Assembly: GCA_007095845.1 (NCBI GenBank)
Contig: SFBI01000102.1
Span: forward strand, 1 to 64,000
Source of the DNA: Microcystis aeruginosa Ma_MB_S_20031200_S102
Lineage (GTDB): Bacteria > Cyanobacteriota > Cyanobacteriia > Cyanobacteriales > Microcystaceae
DNA length: 64,000 nucleotides
Direction of reading: 5' to 3'
Below the pieces are notes generated by a model, which saw only the letters and a list, made by a program, of their open reading frames with translations, did no database searches and was not told the DNA's origin. This document shows positions 35,450 through 43,612 of this stretch, one piece after another. Made by a program: the position numbers and the translations under genes. Every line of letters begins with the position of its first letter. The stretch's first letter is position 1.

Positions 35450-35881
35450 TTAGAGATCGCTATCTTCTAGATGTCTCCGCAAATCTTTGGTACGCTGCTC
35501 GGTGACAGCTGCCAAACAATTACTGTAAATCATGGGAGCTATAGAGCCTCCCTCAAACGCACTTCTTTCAAATTCGCAACTGCTGTCTCTAAACTTAATC
35601 CAAGCTTGTTGGGCGCTAATTAATTTTTGTTTGCGAGCAGCTGACAGTTTTGGCAGTAGTTGTCGATAAACTTGATTTAACTTGCGATCGGCGTTTTGAT
35701 AAGCGATGCTGGCACAAATGTTCATTTCGCTTTGAGTCTGGGGATTGTTACAGTTAGGACGTTGAGCTAGTTGCAAGTTTGTCGCTGCAGATGTGGGACC
35801 GGCAATGCTAGGGGTAGCCATCCCGACGGCAAATAAACTGGCTATGCTTAATACGGTTAGTAAAAACTCTCCCATGGCCAC
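35450..35881 (-). CDS. lysozyme inhibitor LprI family protein (DUF1311)
   Basis: 143 aa. An N-terminal signal peptide (LLTVLSIASLFAVGMATPSI, cleaved near residue 28) leads into the LprI domain (about 43-130): CNNPQTQSEMNICASIAYQ, LNQVYRQLLPKLS, AQQAWIKFRDSSCEFE and MIYSNCLAAVTEQRTKDL, with four conserved Cys. Family members in mycobacteria inhibit lysozyme; in most bacteria the role is unknown. Probably periplasmic. It is convergent with the tRNA gene. Confidence 0.88.
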   Translation of the reverse strand: MAMGEFLLTVLSIASLFAVGMATPSIAGPTSAATNLQLAQRPNCNNPQTQSEMNICASIAYQNADRKLNQVYRQLLPKLSAARKQKLISAQQAWIKFRDSSCEFERSAFEGGSIAPMIYSNCLAAVTEQRTKDLRRHLEDSDL

Positions 35882-36020
35882 TTATTTTAATAATGGTAAG
35901 AATAGCATAACAGAAATGCGATCGAATCGACCATAGCTTTTTCATTCTGCTCGATTTGTTGGTTGGATTGGTTAACTCTATTTCATTATTTTCAAAAAAG
36001 AAAATTAGAGGAGTTGATAA

Positions 36021-38258
36021 CTAAAAAACCCAGACGGGAACTCGTTTATAAGCAGGAGTCCCACAGCGAGGATCGATTTTAGCTTTGAATAAAACATTGG
36101 CTTCGGGATAGAACATAAAGCCAACACCTTCGCGAATCAGACCGAAGATAATTTCGATATTTTCTAATTTACTGGCATCTCCTTGAACGGTGACTCGTTG
36201 ATGTTCTTGAAAGCCCGCTTTTTTGGCATCTTCGGCGTTGATCAATAAACAATGACGGTGAGGCATTCCCCGATATTTATCGCCCATTTGATAAACAACG
36301 GTGTTATGTTGTCCATAACTGCGTCCTGTTCCGAGAATCAGGGCAATTCCGGGGGCATTTTCTGGTTGATTGAAATCTTGCTTTTGCGGTGCTTTTAAAG
36401 TGGGTAAAGAGGTGACAGACATTTGCGCTTTTCCGGTCGATGTTGGAAAATGGGGTTCGGTAAAAATCCGTCCGCTAATGGTAAATTCTGTTTGGGTTTG
36501 ATCTAATTGCCCGATCTTTTGATAACCCGGAATCGTTTTGGCGATTAACTGACGAATATAGGCGGTATCGTGTAATCTCGACCAATCAATCGGGTCAGTA
36601 CCTAAAACCTTGACGGCAATATTTGTTAATAGTTCTACTTCCGAGATGATATCCATATCGGAACCCTGTAGATGACTGCTTCCCCGCTCGTTAAAACGGA
36701 CAAAATTATTGCCCGATTCGGTGGTTGTCGGGTGAGGATTTTCAAAGCGAGCGAAGACGGGTAAAATTACCGTATTTTGTCGGGCTAATCCCTGAAAATG
36801 TCCTAAGTTTGGCTTAGTAGCTACATAAAAAATCGTATCAATTTGAGCTAAGGCTTTTTTGGCTTGATTTAAATCTGGATTGGCCCCATAAAGATTACCT
36901 CCCAAACAGAAAAGGGTGTTGATTTTTCCCCGTTCGGCAGCTTCAATTAATGCCCTGGTATCATAACCGCCGGTTATATTTAATGGCTTTCCTAAAAGTT
37001 GAGCAAGTGCCTCGGCGATTTCCTGACGTAATCTCACCGTAACGCCCATAGAACCGAAGCCCTGTACATTAGAATGACCTCTGATTGGCATGGTTCCGGC
37101 TCCGATTTTGCCAGCATTTCCCGTCATTAAAGCGGTATTGGCAATACTGATAATATTATCTACCCCGTTTTCCTGTTGTGTAACGCCCATCGCCCAAGCG
37201 AAAACCACACGCTCTAAATTTCCGAAAAGGGCGGCGGTTGCTTCAATTTCTTCTCGGGACAAACCGCAGGTTTTAGTAATGGTTTCCCAGGGTGTTTGTC
37301 GGGCATAATCTATAACAGATTGCCAATTTTCTGTATGGGATTTGAGATAATCCCACCGCACTAAATTTTGTTCAATTAAAGATTTTTGTAATCCGACGAA
37401 TAGGGCAGTATCGCTACCCGGTATCGGCTGTAGGTAGAGAGTCGAAATATCGGAACCGCCCCGCAATAATGATTTAATCGGAAAAGCGGGGGAGGAGAAT
37501 TTGACCAATCCGACTTCAATTTGCGGGTTAATAATAATAATTTTACCGCCGCGATCACGAATTTGAATTAATTCATTCATCAGGCGAGGATGATTAGCCG
37601 GGGCGTTAGAACCGATCAATACCACACAATCGGCTTGTTTTAAACTTTCCAGACTGACCATCGAAGTTCCGGAGCCGAAAACCTGTTTTAAGCCTACGGT
37701 CGAGGCGGCATGACAGAGATCGGAACAATCGGCTAAATTATTACTTCCTAATGCCCGGAAAAACAATTGTAAGAGATAGGCGGCTTCATTAGAAGAACGT
37801 CCCGAACTATAGGAGGCTAGAGTCTCGGACGGTTGATGAAAAGCTTGTTCGGCTAATCGATACACTTCTTCCCAACTAATACGTTGATAGTGACTTTCTC
37901 CTGCTTTTAAGAGGACGGGATAACTGAAACGACCCAAGCGATCGCATTCTAGGGAGGTTAAGGACTGTAATTGAGCGAGATGATAGGTCTGAAAAAAATC
38001 AGTTTTAATACCTGGCATTAATTCGGAAGTAACTGCCTCGACACTTTTGAGACAACGTTGCAGACTTTCCCCCGCTTCGTTGACAAAACCGCCCTTTTGT
38101 CCTCCCGTTCCCCAAGCGCAAGCTAAACAGGCACTTTTATGATTTAAGGTTTGCCAGAGTTTAACCCCTTGAGGAGAGAGGGTTTTTTCTGCCCAATATT
38201 GCAATATGGGAAAACCCCCGCCCGCCTCAATTTTGTTGGATATTTCCCGTTCGTTCAT
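36021..38258 (-). CDS. molybdopterin-dependent oxidoreductase, FdhF/YdeP family
   Basis: 745 aa from ATG 38258 (an open frame to 38318 adds 20 atypical residues). N-terminal CLACAWGTGGQKGGFVNEAG is the short two-Cys motif seen in YdeP-like proteins, which lack the full four-Cys iron-sulfur site of formate dehydrogenases. Next, YSSGRSSNEAAYLLQLFFRA and DCSDLCHAASTVGL lie near the molybdenum site, and the C-terminal molydopterin-dinucleotide binding domain starts near LILGTGRSYGQHNTVVYQM. Cytoplasmic; substrate unknown, though the family is linked to acid stress. No maturation gene is adjacent. Confidence 0.88.
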   Translation of the reverse strand: MNEREISNKIEAGGGFPILQYWAEKTLSPQGVKLWQTLNHKSACLACAWGTGGQKGGFVNEAGESLQRCLKSVEAVTSELMPGIKTDFFQTYHLAQLQSLTSLECDRLGRFSYPVLLKAGESHYQRISWEEVYRLAEQAFHQPSETLASYSSGRSSNEAAYLLQLFFRALGSNNLADCSDLCHAASTVGLKQVFGSGTSMVSLESLKQADCVVLIGSNAPANHPRLMNELIQIRDRGGKIIIINPQIEVGLVKFSSPAFPIKSLLRGGSDISTLYLQPIPGSDTALFVGLQKSLIEQNLVRWDYLKSHTENWQSVIDYARQTPWETITKTCGLSREEIEATAALFGNLERVVFAWAMGVTQQENGVDNIISIANTALMTGNAGKIGAGTMPIRGHSNVQGFGSMGVTVRLRQEIAEALAQLLGKPLNITGGYDTRALIEAAERGKINTLFCLGGNLYGANPDLNQAKKALAQIDTIFYVATKPNLGHFQGLARQNTVILPVFARFENPHPTTTESGNNFVRFNERGSSHLQGSDMDIISEVELLTNIAVKVLGTDPIDWSRLHDTAYIRQLIAKTIPGYQKIGQLDQTQTEFTISGRIFTEPHFPTSTGKAQMSVTSLPTLKAPQKQDFNQPENAPGIALILGTGRSYGQHNTVVYQMGDKYRGMPHRHCLLINAEDAKKAGFQEHQRVTVQGDASKLENIEIIFGLIREGVGFMFYPEANVLFKAKIDPRCGTPAYKRVPVWVF

Positions 38259-38442
38259 CGTTTTTTTCTCTCGATTTTTTCTCAAATCCCTCCGATAGGG
38301 AGAGTGTACCCAGTACAATTAAGTTTATCACTATTTTTTAAAAAGTGCATCAGCAACGCATAAACGACTGGGTAAGCTACGGTTAGTTGTTGACAATATC
38401 CCCTGATTGTGATTTTATCAAACTAGGGAGAGGTCTATTGAA

Positions 38443-38568
38443 ATGATAATTCCGATGGATGAAAATGAAGACTTTCAACATTTAGAGGAGATGATTGTTA
38501 ACGAAACGGATATCTTCGATATCTCGCTTTGGATCAACTTCTCCACGCACTCTTTACTTGCTGTCTAG
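38443..38568 (+). CDS. possible small ORF (41 aa), perhaps an antitoxin remnant
   Basis: ATG 38443 is preceded by GGGAGAGG at a fitting distance. The peptide MIIPMDENEDFQHLEEMIVN and the next 21 residues are acidic, like the N-terminus of many antitoxins, but no domain is recognised. It stops just before a diverged repeat (38617-38675). Confidence 0.25.
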   Translation: MIIPMDENEDFQHLEEMIVNETDIFDISLWINFSTHSLLAV

Positions 38569-38616
38569 ACAGGGGAGCGTCTGTGTTAAAGCCGGACTTG
38601 ACCATGACAGTAACCT

Positions 38617-38675
38617 CAGCAGACAAACTACCATCAGGATTTTGGCATGAAAATTCATGGTTTGAGCGGACTTTT
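38617..38675. repeat. diverged short duplication (copy at 39451-39508)
   Basis: GCAGACAAACTACCATCAGG...CATGGTTTGAGCGG here and CGGACAAACGACCATCAGGG...CATGGTTTGGACGG at 39451-39508, same orientation, flanking the VapBC-like pair. About three quarters of positions match by eye. Confidence 0.6.
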
Positions 38676-38707
38676 CTCCCAATCTTGCTAACAATTAGGA
38701 ACGGGAA

Positions 38708-39130
38708 TTAATCGACCCAATTTTCTAAGAATAAATGAGGAATTTGTCTAAAATGTCGCAGATTTCTGGTTACTAGCCTGGCTTGATTAGCTAAGGCGAT
38801 ACTAGCAATTAACAAGTCAGACCTGCCAATTTTGCGAAATTTAGAAATATCTTTTAAGCGGTCAAATTGATTGGCTGCATTTGGGTCAATTAAAATTACA
38901 GGAAGTTGATTTAATAAGGTTTCTGAACGAGAGAAAAGCTCTTGTGCTTTCAGTAAATCACTCCCTGAAAAAGCCTTAAGCAAATAATCTATCCGCCCGC
39001 GCAAAATTTCGAGCTTGGTGACAATCGTAATGGCGACTTCCTCATCTTGTAAGTTTTCCAATCGATTAATAACGTTAGTGTTACCTGAGTGGAGATGAGT
39101 TAAAGTATCCGTGTCAAGAAGATACATCAT
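38708..39130 (-). CDS. PIN domain toxin (VapC-like)
   Basis: 140 aa filling one PIN domain. YLLDTDTLTHLHSGN carries the first active-site Asp, VTKLEILRGR the conserved Glu, and KIGRSDLLIASIALANQARL the later Asp, with VTRNLRHFRQIP near the end. These residues bind metal for RNA cleavage. The start overlaps the 3' end of the small upstream gene by 17 bp, the classic antitoxin-toxin arrangement. Likely a ribonuclease toxin of a type II pair. Confidence 0.88.
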   Translation of the reverse strand: MMYLLDTDTLTHLHSGNTNVINRLENLQDEEVAITIVTKLEILRGRIDYLLKAFSGSDLLKAQELFSRSETLLNQLPVILIDPNAANQFDRLKDISKFRKIGRSDLLIASIALANQARLVTRNLRHFRQIPHLFLENWVD

Positions 39131-39338
39131 CGTCAGTTTCCGAACGTCCCCTGGCTTGGTAAATAGAATCTCTTAGGTCGGCCAAAGAACTATCATCGCT
39201 TAAAGCACCTGCCTGTTGCAGAAAAATAGCTTTACTATTTGGCGAAGAGTTAGAAGGAAAGGAAGTCTTCAAGGTTTTAGCCTCTTGCTCTAATAAAGTA
39301 TCGCTGCTTAATTGTTCTGATTTTGGAGTAATTGTCAT
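39114..39338 (-). CDS. antitoxin partner of the VapC-like toxin
   Basis: 74 aa, upstream of and overlapping the PIN toxin. The chain is acidic and serine-rich (SLADLRDSIYQARGRSETDD at the C-terminus), expected of a toxin-binding tail. A DNA-binding fold is not obvious in the N-terminal half. Function is inferred from position, overlap and size, not from sequence family. Confidence 0.65.
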   Translation of the reverse strand: MTITPKSEQLSSDTLLEQEAKTLKTSFPSNSSPNSKAIFLQQAGALSDDSSLADLRDSIYQARGRSETDDDVSS

Positions 39339-39512
39339 AATTGCTCCTGATTATTTATTAATATCTTATCATAATGGGTATGGAAAAACTCTCAGTACAG
39401 GAAAAAAATTGTAAGGAATGAAGAAAATTGCGATGATTGGGCAGAGATTTCCTCGGACAAACGACCATCAGGGTTTAGGGATGATTCTTCATGGTTTGGA
39501 CGGGCTGGAGTT

Positions 39513-40436
39513 TTAATTTTCCCTGAATCTTTGTAGCAGTTCTTCACGGGATAAATTTGCCAAAGAAAGAAGCAATCCGGTGCGTTCCGAGATGGGAAGT
39601 TGGGCGATCTTTTCTACTAGACCAGATAATTCCGAATCTAGGCTGCCAAAGCGTCCTTCCAGAAGACTGGCTATCAGGGAATACCGTTCTTCTAAACTAC
39701 CTTGTTGTATCCCTTCTTGCTTTCCTTCTAATTTCCACTCTTCCCTTTGTTGTAAATAAGCTGGTGATAAGTTCATGATGTCCTCCTGTTCTTCGGTACT
39801 TAAATTATCTCTCAATTCTAAGTTTTTGCGCCAGTTGGCCAGAATTTCTAATAAATTCTCTCGAAAAGGATTGCGTTCTGGCAGTTCAACTAACTCTTCA
39901 ACTGCTCGTTTTTGGGTTCCTCCTTTACCTAATACTCTTAACCATAAGGTGTCTTCATTTACTGGTAATTGATGAATGACAATGATACCCGCTTTGAGAG
40001 ACCTCGCTAAAAAGTAAACCCCTGTTAACCAATTACTCTCATCGCTGTGAGTCCCGAAATCTTCAACCATTCTAGCTGAAAAGGTGGGCGTTAGAATCCA
40101 TAAGAAAGGCAATTCTGCGACCGTCAGAGTTTTGTTTGACCGTTTCGCTTTTCTCAAGACATCCCCATGAACCGCGTATAACTTTGACAAACAACTGCGA
40201 ATCTCTACCTCGGTCGGGGGATTGCGGAAAGGTTCAAACAAACAGGAAGTAGCCGCCATTTTTCCGAGTAATCCTAAAGGTAACTCAGTGGGAAGCGGTG
40301 AGCTAAAGGGTTCAAACCAGACATCGATTTCTTGAACCTCACTTTTTACTTTCTTACTTTTTCTAATCGTCCCTAGAGGTGTTAGTAATTCCTCCAGATA
40401 TTCCTTGGCAAATTGGTCATGAATTTGGCGAGTCAT
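39513..40436 (-). CDS. Rpn-like/DUF4351 protein (putative transposase-associated nuclease family)
   Basis: 307 aa. An N-terminal PD-(D/E)XK-like segment (HDQFAKEYLEELLTPLG, VQEIDVWFEPF) with a later KAGIIVIHQLPVNEDTLWLR is typical of Rpn/DUF4351-type proteins, which are very frequent in Microcystis. The C-terminus (EERYSLIASLLEGRFGSLDS, ISERTGLLLSLANLSREELL) is the DUF4351 helical end. The usual first catalytic pattern is not clearly kept, so nuclease activity is uncertain. It lies between two toxin-antitoxin pairs. Confidence 0.8.
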   Translation of the reverse strand: MTRQIHDQFAKEYLEELLTPLGTIRKSKKVKSEVQEIDVWFEPFSSPLPTELPLGLLGKMAATSCLFEPFRNPPTEVEIRSCLSKLYAVHGDVLRKAKRSNKTLTVAELPFLWILTPTFSARMVEDFGTHSDESNWLTGVYFLARSLKAGIIVIHQLPVNEDTLWLRVLGKGGTQKRAVEELVELPERNPFRENLLEILANWRKNLELRDNLSTEEQEDIMNLSPAYLQQREEWKLEGKQEGIQQGSLEERYSLIASLLEGRFGSLDSELSGLVEKIAQLPISERTGLLLSLANLSREELLQRFREN

Positions 40437-40516
40437 TCAAATTAATAATCAAGCATAAAAAGGACGGTAATAATCTTATTATATCATTAATTAAAAAGGA
40501 ATCCAATCGACAATAT

Positions 40517-40846
40517 CTATTCTTTCGCTTCGGTAGTTTCCCAAATCATAATTAATTCTTCGGCTAGTTTTCCCATTGTTGTGGTGGGACGTATCCAAAA
40601 CAGTCCCCAGATTTGTTGATTTTTTTGCCAATATTCTTCTAAATGTTCAGGCATACTGGTACGATTATCTGTCACCAAGAGTCGTTGAGATAATCCTAAA
40701 TAGTGTAAAACATCAGGGTCAAGAGTTCCTAACGGTGGTGTATTCGGCTCTCCAATGCGTAAAATATCTATCTCTGGATTTAACCTTAAGACAGCGACTT
40801 TCAAGCGGGGGGATAAGTTTTCATCGAGTAAAAACTTGATTTTCAT
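40517..40846 (-). CDS. DUF5615 PIN-like protein (toxin of a DUF433 pair)
   Basis: 109 aa. KFLLDENLSPRLKVAVLRL at the N-terminus and RLLVTDNRTSMPEHLEEYW in the middle are typical of DUF5615, a PIN-like family with acidic residues Asp8, Glu9 and Asp60 placed for metal binding. The family regularly follows DUF433 genes and is thought to be the nuclease toxin. The start overlaps the end of the DUF433 gene by 4 bp (ATGA type), showing coupled translation. Confidence 0.87.
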   Translation of the reverse strand: MKIKFLLDENLSPRLKVAVLRLNPEIDILRIGEPNTPPLGTLDPDVLHYLGLSQRLLVTDNRTSMPEHLEEYWQKNQQIWGLFWIRPTTTMGKLAEELIMIWETTEAKE

Positions 40847-41169
40847 ACCCTGACAGAATCTTGCCTTTGCTGTTTAATTTTTCTCATCTTTTCTCGTTGA
40901 GGTGAAGGATGTTTTAGGGCCTCATGGTAGCGAGTCTCTCGCCAATTCTGGAGGCGCAATAAATAGGCATCAATTTTTTGCCGATTCTGTAAATAATAAG
41001 TAATAGTAGCGTAGATTTTCTCTAAACTTAGATCGGGATAGATAGCATTTATTTCTTCTGGGGTATAGCCTTCCAAGAAATAAAAGAGTACGTTGTCAAT
41101 TCCGAGGCGATGACCTTTTATTCTAATATCATCTTCGGAGATAAATAAGAAATAATCTTCTAGTTGCAT
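40843..41169 (-). CDS. DUF433 protein (antitoxin of a DUF5615 pair)
   Basis: 108 aa. FISEDDIRIKGHRLGIDNVL, then FLEGYTPEEINAIYPDLSLE is the DUF433 helix-turn-helix-like signature, followed by IYATITYYLQNRQKID and a long basic tail (QREKMRKIKQQRQDS). DUF433 proteins are proposed VapB-type antitoxins and autorepressors. Upstream of DUF5615 with a 4-bp overlap. A MITE-like repeat copy lies about 45 bp upstream. Confidence 0.87.
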   Translation of the reverse strand: MQLEDYFLFISEDDIRIKGHRLGIDNVLFYFLEGYTPEEINAIYPDLSLEKIYATITYYLQNRQKIDAYLLRLQNWRETRYHEALKHPSPQREKMRKIKQQRQDSVRV

Positions 41170-41212
41170 AATTAATTTTCCCCTTAATTTTATTTCATTT
41201 TTACCGCTTATT

Positions 41213-41308
41213 TATAGTATTTCCTGTTCACAGGAGGTACATTATCAATGTTAAAAAGTTTAATCAGCAAAGGTTTAACTGTGTCACACAGGTGTGAGAA
41301 CCTCTATA
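41213..41308. repeat. MITE-like element, copy 1
   Basis: About 96 bp, matching 42941-43036 in the same orientation: TATAGTATTTCCTGTTCACA ... GGTTTAACTGTGTCACACAG. Its terminal inverted repeats are decayed relative to copy 2. It does not encode a protein. Confidence 0.8.
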
Positions 41309-41732
41309 TTAATGTTTTATCATAATTAGTTTACCTTGTGCTTCCCTTGTTTTCAAACCTTTAACCGGGATAAACTGCCCCGCTGTCATAACCCCGGCTG
41401 CTATGCTGGCAGCCACTATGACGGAGCTACTTTAACGGGAAGTGTGGATTATCGGCTGGCCGCCGAAATATGTCGGGAACTCGATGCCATCGAGCGAAAG
41501 AATTGACGGGATTATCGAAATCCACCTATCGACTATCGGCAAAAATCTGAGACAGTGCCAGCGCACATCTACTGAGGAAAGGTCAGCGCGGCAGAAGCAT
41601 CAAGCGGTTTTGGGGAAATTGAACGGTCATTCCTTAAATGGCGCAGGTTGAACGATTTTGGTGTTTACTGTCCCAATTGCGTACTGCCCTCTTAAAACAG
41701 CGATCGCCGACCCATCGTTAAACGTAATTGTA
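41309..41732. other. degraded region, no intact gene
   Basis: About 420 bases with a coding look but no intact gene. One + strand frame reads HNPGCYAGSHYDGATLTGSV and continues to a stop near 41503, suggesting a decayed gene. A minus-strand frame ending at about 41640 (SDYSTSAGSTITFNDGSAIA) may be the frameshifted continuation of the truncated YdjM-like gene. A 69-codon + frame (41442-41651) is not convincing. Confidence 0.4.
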
Positions 41733-42107
41733 CTACCAGCAGAAGTAGAGTAGTCGGAGAAACAGGCGAGTAAATGACCTAACGAGAGTGCGGTCTCGCG
41801 CATCGAGTGCCTTCGGCAGCGCTGTCAGCCAATTGCCCAGGAAGTAGCCGATGGGGAGGGAGACAGCCCCTATCAAACCCGTCGCCAAAAGAGAGTGGGT
41901 GATGCTGCGGTGGGGGAACCTGTCTTCCAGGAAGCTGCTGATAGGGAAGAAGATTTTGCCGATGGTTGAGGTGGTGATGTCAATGTCCGGTAACTGCGAA
42001 CCCAGGACAGCTAAACCCAACGCCATCGGGTCAGCAGTTCCTATGACTAAGGATATGCTTGCTGCGGCGATGCTGGCGTGGGTAATGGACATGAAACCCA
42101 AAAACAT
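41733..42107 (-). pseudogene. truncated YdjM-like metal-dependent hydrolase (membrane)
   Basis: GAGGAGG six bases before ATG 42107 decides this start (124 residues); the open frame reaches further up to 42176 but overlaps the XRE gene. SITHASIAAASISLVIG, LGSQLPDIDITTSTIGK and RFPHRSITHSLLAT carry the His/Asp motifs of the YdjM family of membrane hydrolases, and three hydrophobic helices are visible. Family members are about 200 residues or longer, while here the sequence changes character after IGYFLGNWLTALPKAL (ARDRTLVRSFTRLFLRLLYF), indicating a frameshift or truncation. Confidence 0.65.
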
Positions 42108-42141
42108 CAAAACCTCCTCAATTTTCCCCTGACAGCTATCT

Positions 42142-42495
42142 TTATTGTCCCGCTTCAGGAGCAACTGAAAAGTCAATCAACTCACTAAAATTCTTAATTT
42201 TCACTTCCCCGTCAGGAAAACGGGCAATAATATCCAACTCACCTCCCATCGCCTCAATGACCTTTCTTAAGTGACTGACATACATATCCGTCCGCTTCTC
42301 TAAACGGGCGACGGCTGGCTGTTTGACCTTCAGTTTAGCTGCCAGTTCAACCTGGGACAGTTGCCTGGCTTGCCGCAACTCACTCAGAGCCATTTCTACC
42401 TTGAGTTGGGCAGTTTTTTCTGTGATCGCGGCTTGGCGTTCTTCAGAAAAATGCTCGGTCAGTTGGGAAAATTTACGGTGTCCACTCATAGCCAA
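42142..42495 (-). CDS. XRE-family antitoxin (HigA-like)
   Basis: 117 aa. A helix-turn-helix of the XRE type lies at about 34-90: LSELRQARQLSQVELAAKLK, then VKQPAVARLEKRTDMYVSHL and LRKVIEAMGGELDIIARFPD. In HigBA-type pairs the antitoxin follows the toxin and represses the operon. Here it overlaps the 3' end of the RelE-like toxin by 10 bp. The N-terminal 30 residues are a helical extension. The start could also be the second ATG two codons inside (MSGHRKF). Confidence 0.85.
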   Translation of the reverse strand: MAMSGHRKFSQLTEHFSEERQAAITEKTAQLKVEMALSELRQARQLSQVELAAKLKVKQPAVARLEKRTDMYVSHLRKVIEAMGGELDIIARFPDGEVKIKNFSELIDFSVAPEAGQ

Positions 42496-42845
42496 CCCTC
42501 CTTTCTAATCTCTTCCAGATAGATGTCATACAGCCTGTCAGCCAGGGGAATGTATTTTTCATAAAATCGGTCATCTCCTGTCTTATCCCCGCCAATGAGT
42601 AGGATGGCGGTACGCCTCAGATCGAAGGCATAGAAGATTCTGATGGGCTTCCCGCCACTCTGCACCCGCAACTCTCTCATTTGGGAATGTTTAGAGCCGA
42701 CAATGCCGGAAGAGTAAGGAAACGGAAGTAAGGAGCCTTTTTCCGCCAGCAGGTTGACCACAGCCACAATATCGTCCTGCTCTCTGTCGCTGAGTCTATC
42801 CCACCAGTTGCCAAATTCGTCTGTGTATTCGATTTCCCATGCCAT
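42486..42845 (-). CDS. RelE/HigB-like toxin
   Basis: 119 aa, first gene of the pair. EIEYTDEFGNWWDRLSDREQ, then VGSKHSQMRELRVQSGGKPI and RIFYAFDLRRTAILLIGGDK match the HigB/Gp49-like branch of RelE mRNA interferases, with the conserved basic residues in the MRELR and RIFY motifs. Toxin first, antitoxin second is the HigBA order. A MITE-like repeat follows upstream at 42941. Likely cleaves ribosome-bound mRNA if active. Confidence 0.87.
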   Translation of the reverse strand: MAWEIEYTDEFGNWWDRLSDREQDDIVAVVNLLAEKGSLLPFPYSSGIVGSKHSQMRELRVQSGGKPIRIFYAFDLRRTAILLIGGDKTGDDRFYEKYIPLADRLYDIYLEEIRKEGWL

Positions 42846-42940
42846 GCTGGTATTATATTACATAGATGTAATATTAGGGGGTGAATCCTGTTTACGAATC
42901 AATTAGGTGCGCTATGTAAGTAGGTGGGTGGAATTAAATA

Positions 42941-43036
42941 TATAGCGTTTCCTGTTCGCAAGAGGTACATTGTCGATAGTGAAAAGCTTAATCAGCAAAG
43001 GTTTAACTGTACCACACAGGTGTGAGAAACGCTATA
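42941..43036. repeat. MITE-like element, copy 2, with terminal inverted repeats
   Basis: 96 bp, beginning TATAGCGTTTC and ending GAAACGCTATA, a perfect 11-bp terminal inverted repeat. The body (AATCAGCAAAGGTTTAACTG) matches copy 1. It encodes nothing and looks like a non-autonomous element moved in trans. Confidence 0.85.
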
Positions 43037-43043
43037 AAATGAA

Positions 43044-43122
43044 CGTAGGTTAAGTTGAAGCATGAAACCCAACGCCCGATTATGTTACGCTACCGCTAAC
43101 CCATCCTACAAATAATTGTGCC
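43044..43122. repeat. dispersed repeat, copy also at 62598-62708
   Basis: CGTAGGTTAAGTTGAAGCAT...CTACCGCTAACCCATCCTAC. The second copy has the same ends plus an inner insertion containing GGGCTTCGGCCGTGAGC. Both are in the same orientation. Confidence 0.75.
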
Positions 43123-43612
43123 TACCTAAGTACCTAAGCAAAATTAATTACACATATCTAACCCCCTCTTGCCTTTTGCCTCTTGCCTTTTGCCTATCTT
43201 TACTAGGAAATTAATTTTGCACGACTACTTACTTAGAACTTACTGAAAGTAAGTGAATCGCTCTTGAATTTTCGGCGGGTGCATTTCAATTTGGTCGAAA
43301 TATCTATATTACATTTTGGGCGCATCGATCAACTCACTGACCACGATGCGCCCCTATCATTGGCGCAATAACTGACAAGCGATCGGTTTTTCCTCCGGGG
43401 TAAGGTGGAACCTGATCCCAAGGAATCTTTTTCACTGGAAAGACGATCTGTTAATGTACGGCTGTAATGCCTGATTTTGTCCTATAGGTCTAATAAAGTT
43501 GTTAAGTATTGCCCTTATCGATCGAGATCGGGTTAGCTTGGAGATAGCAGTGAGCATTCAGCTTTAAACACTTAATAACTGCTAACCTAATCACTGATAA
43601 GGGAGTTTTTTC

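Larger units (their letters stand above)
42846..43612. other. repeat-rich intergenic region
   Basis: About 770 bases without a gene: a MITE-like element (42941-43036), a repeat (43044-43122) shared with 62598-62708, a 37-bp segment (43129-43165) shared with 3924-3960, and a copy (43277-43370) of the repeat at 20194-20270. The malQ promoter lies at the right end. No gene was recognised. Confidence 0.7.

Noticed and set aside
41442-41651. 69-codon + frame in the degraded region
   Set aside because: No ribosome site and no family; the neighbouring frame looks more like the original, now broken, gene.
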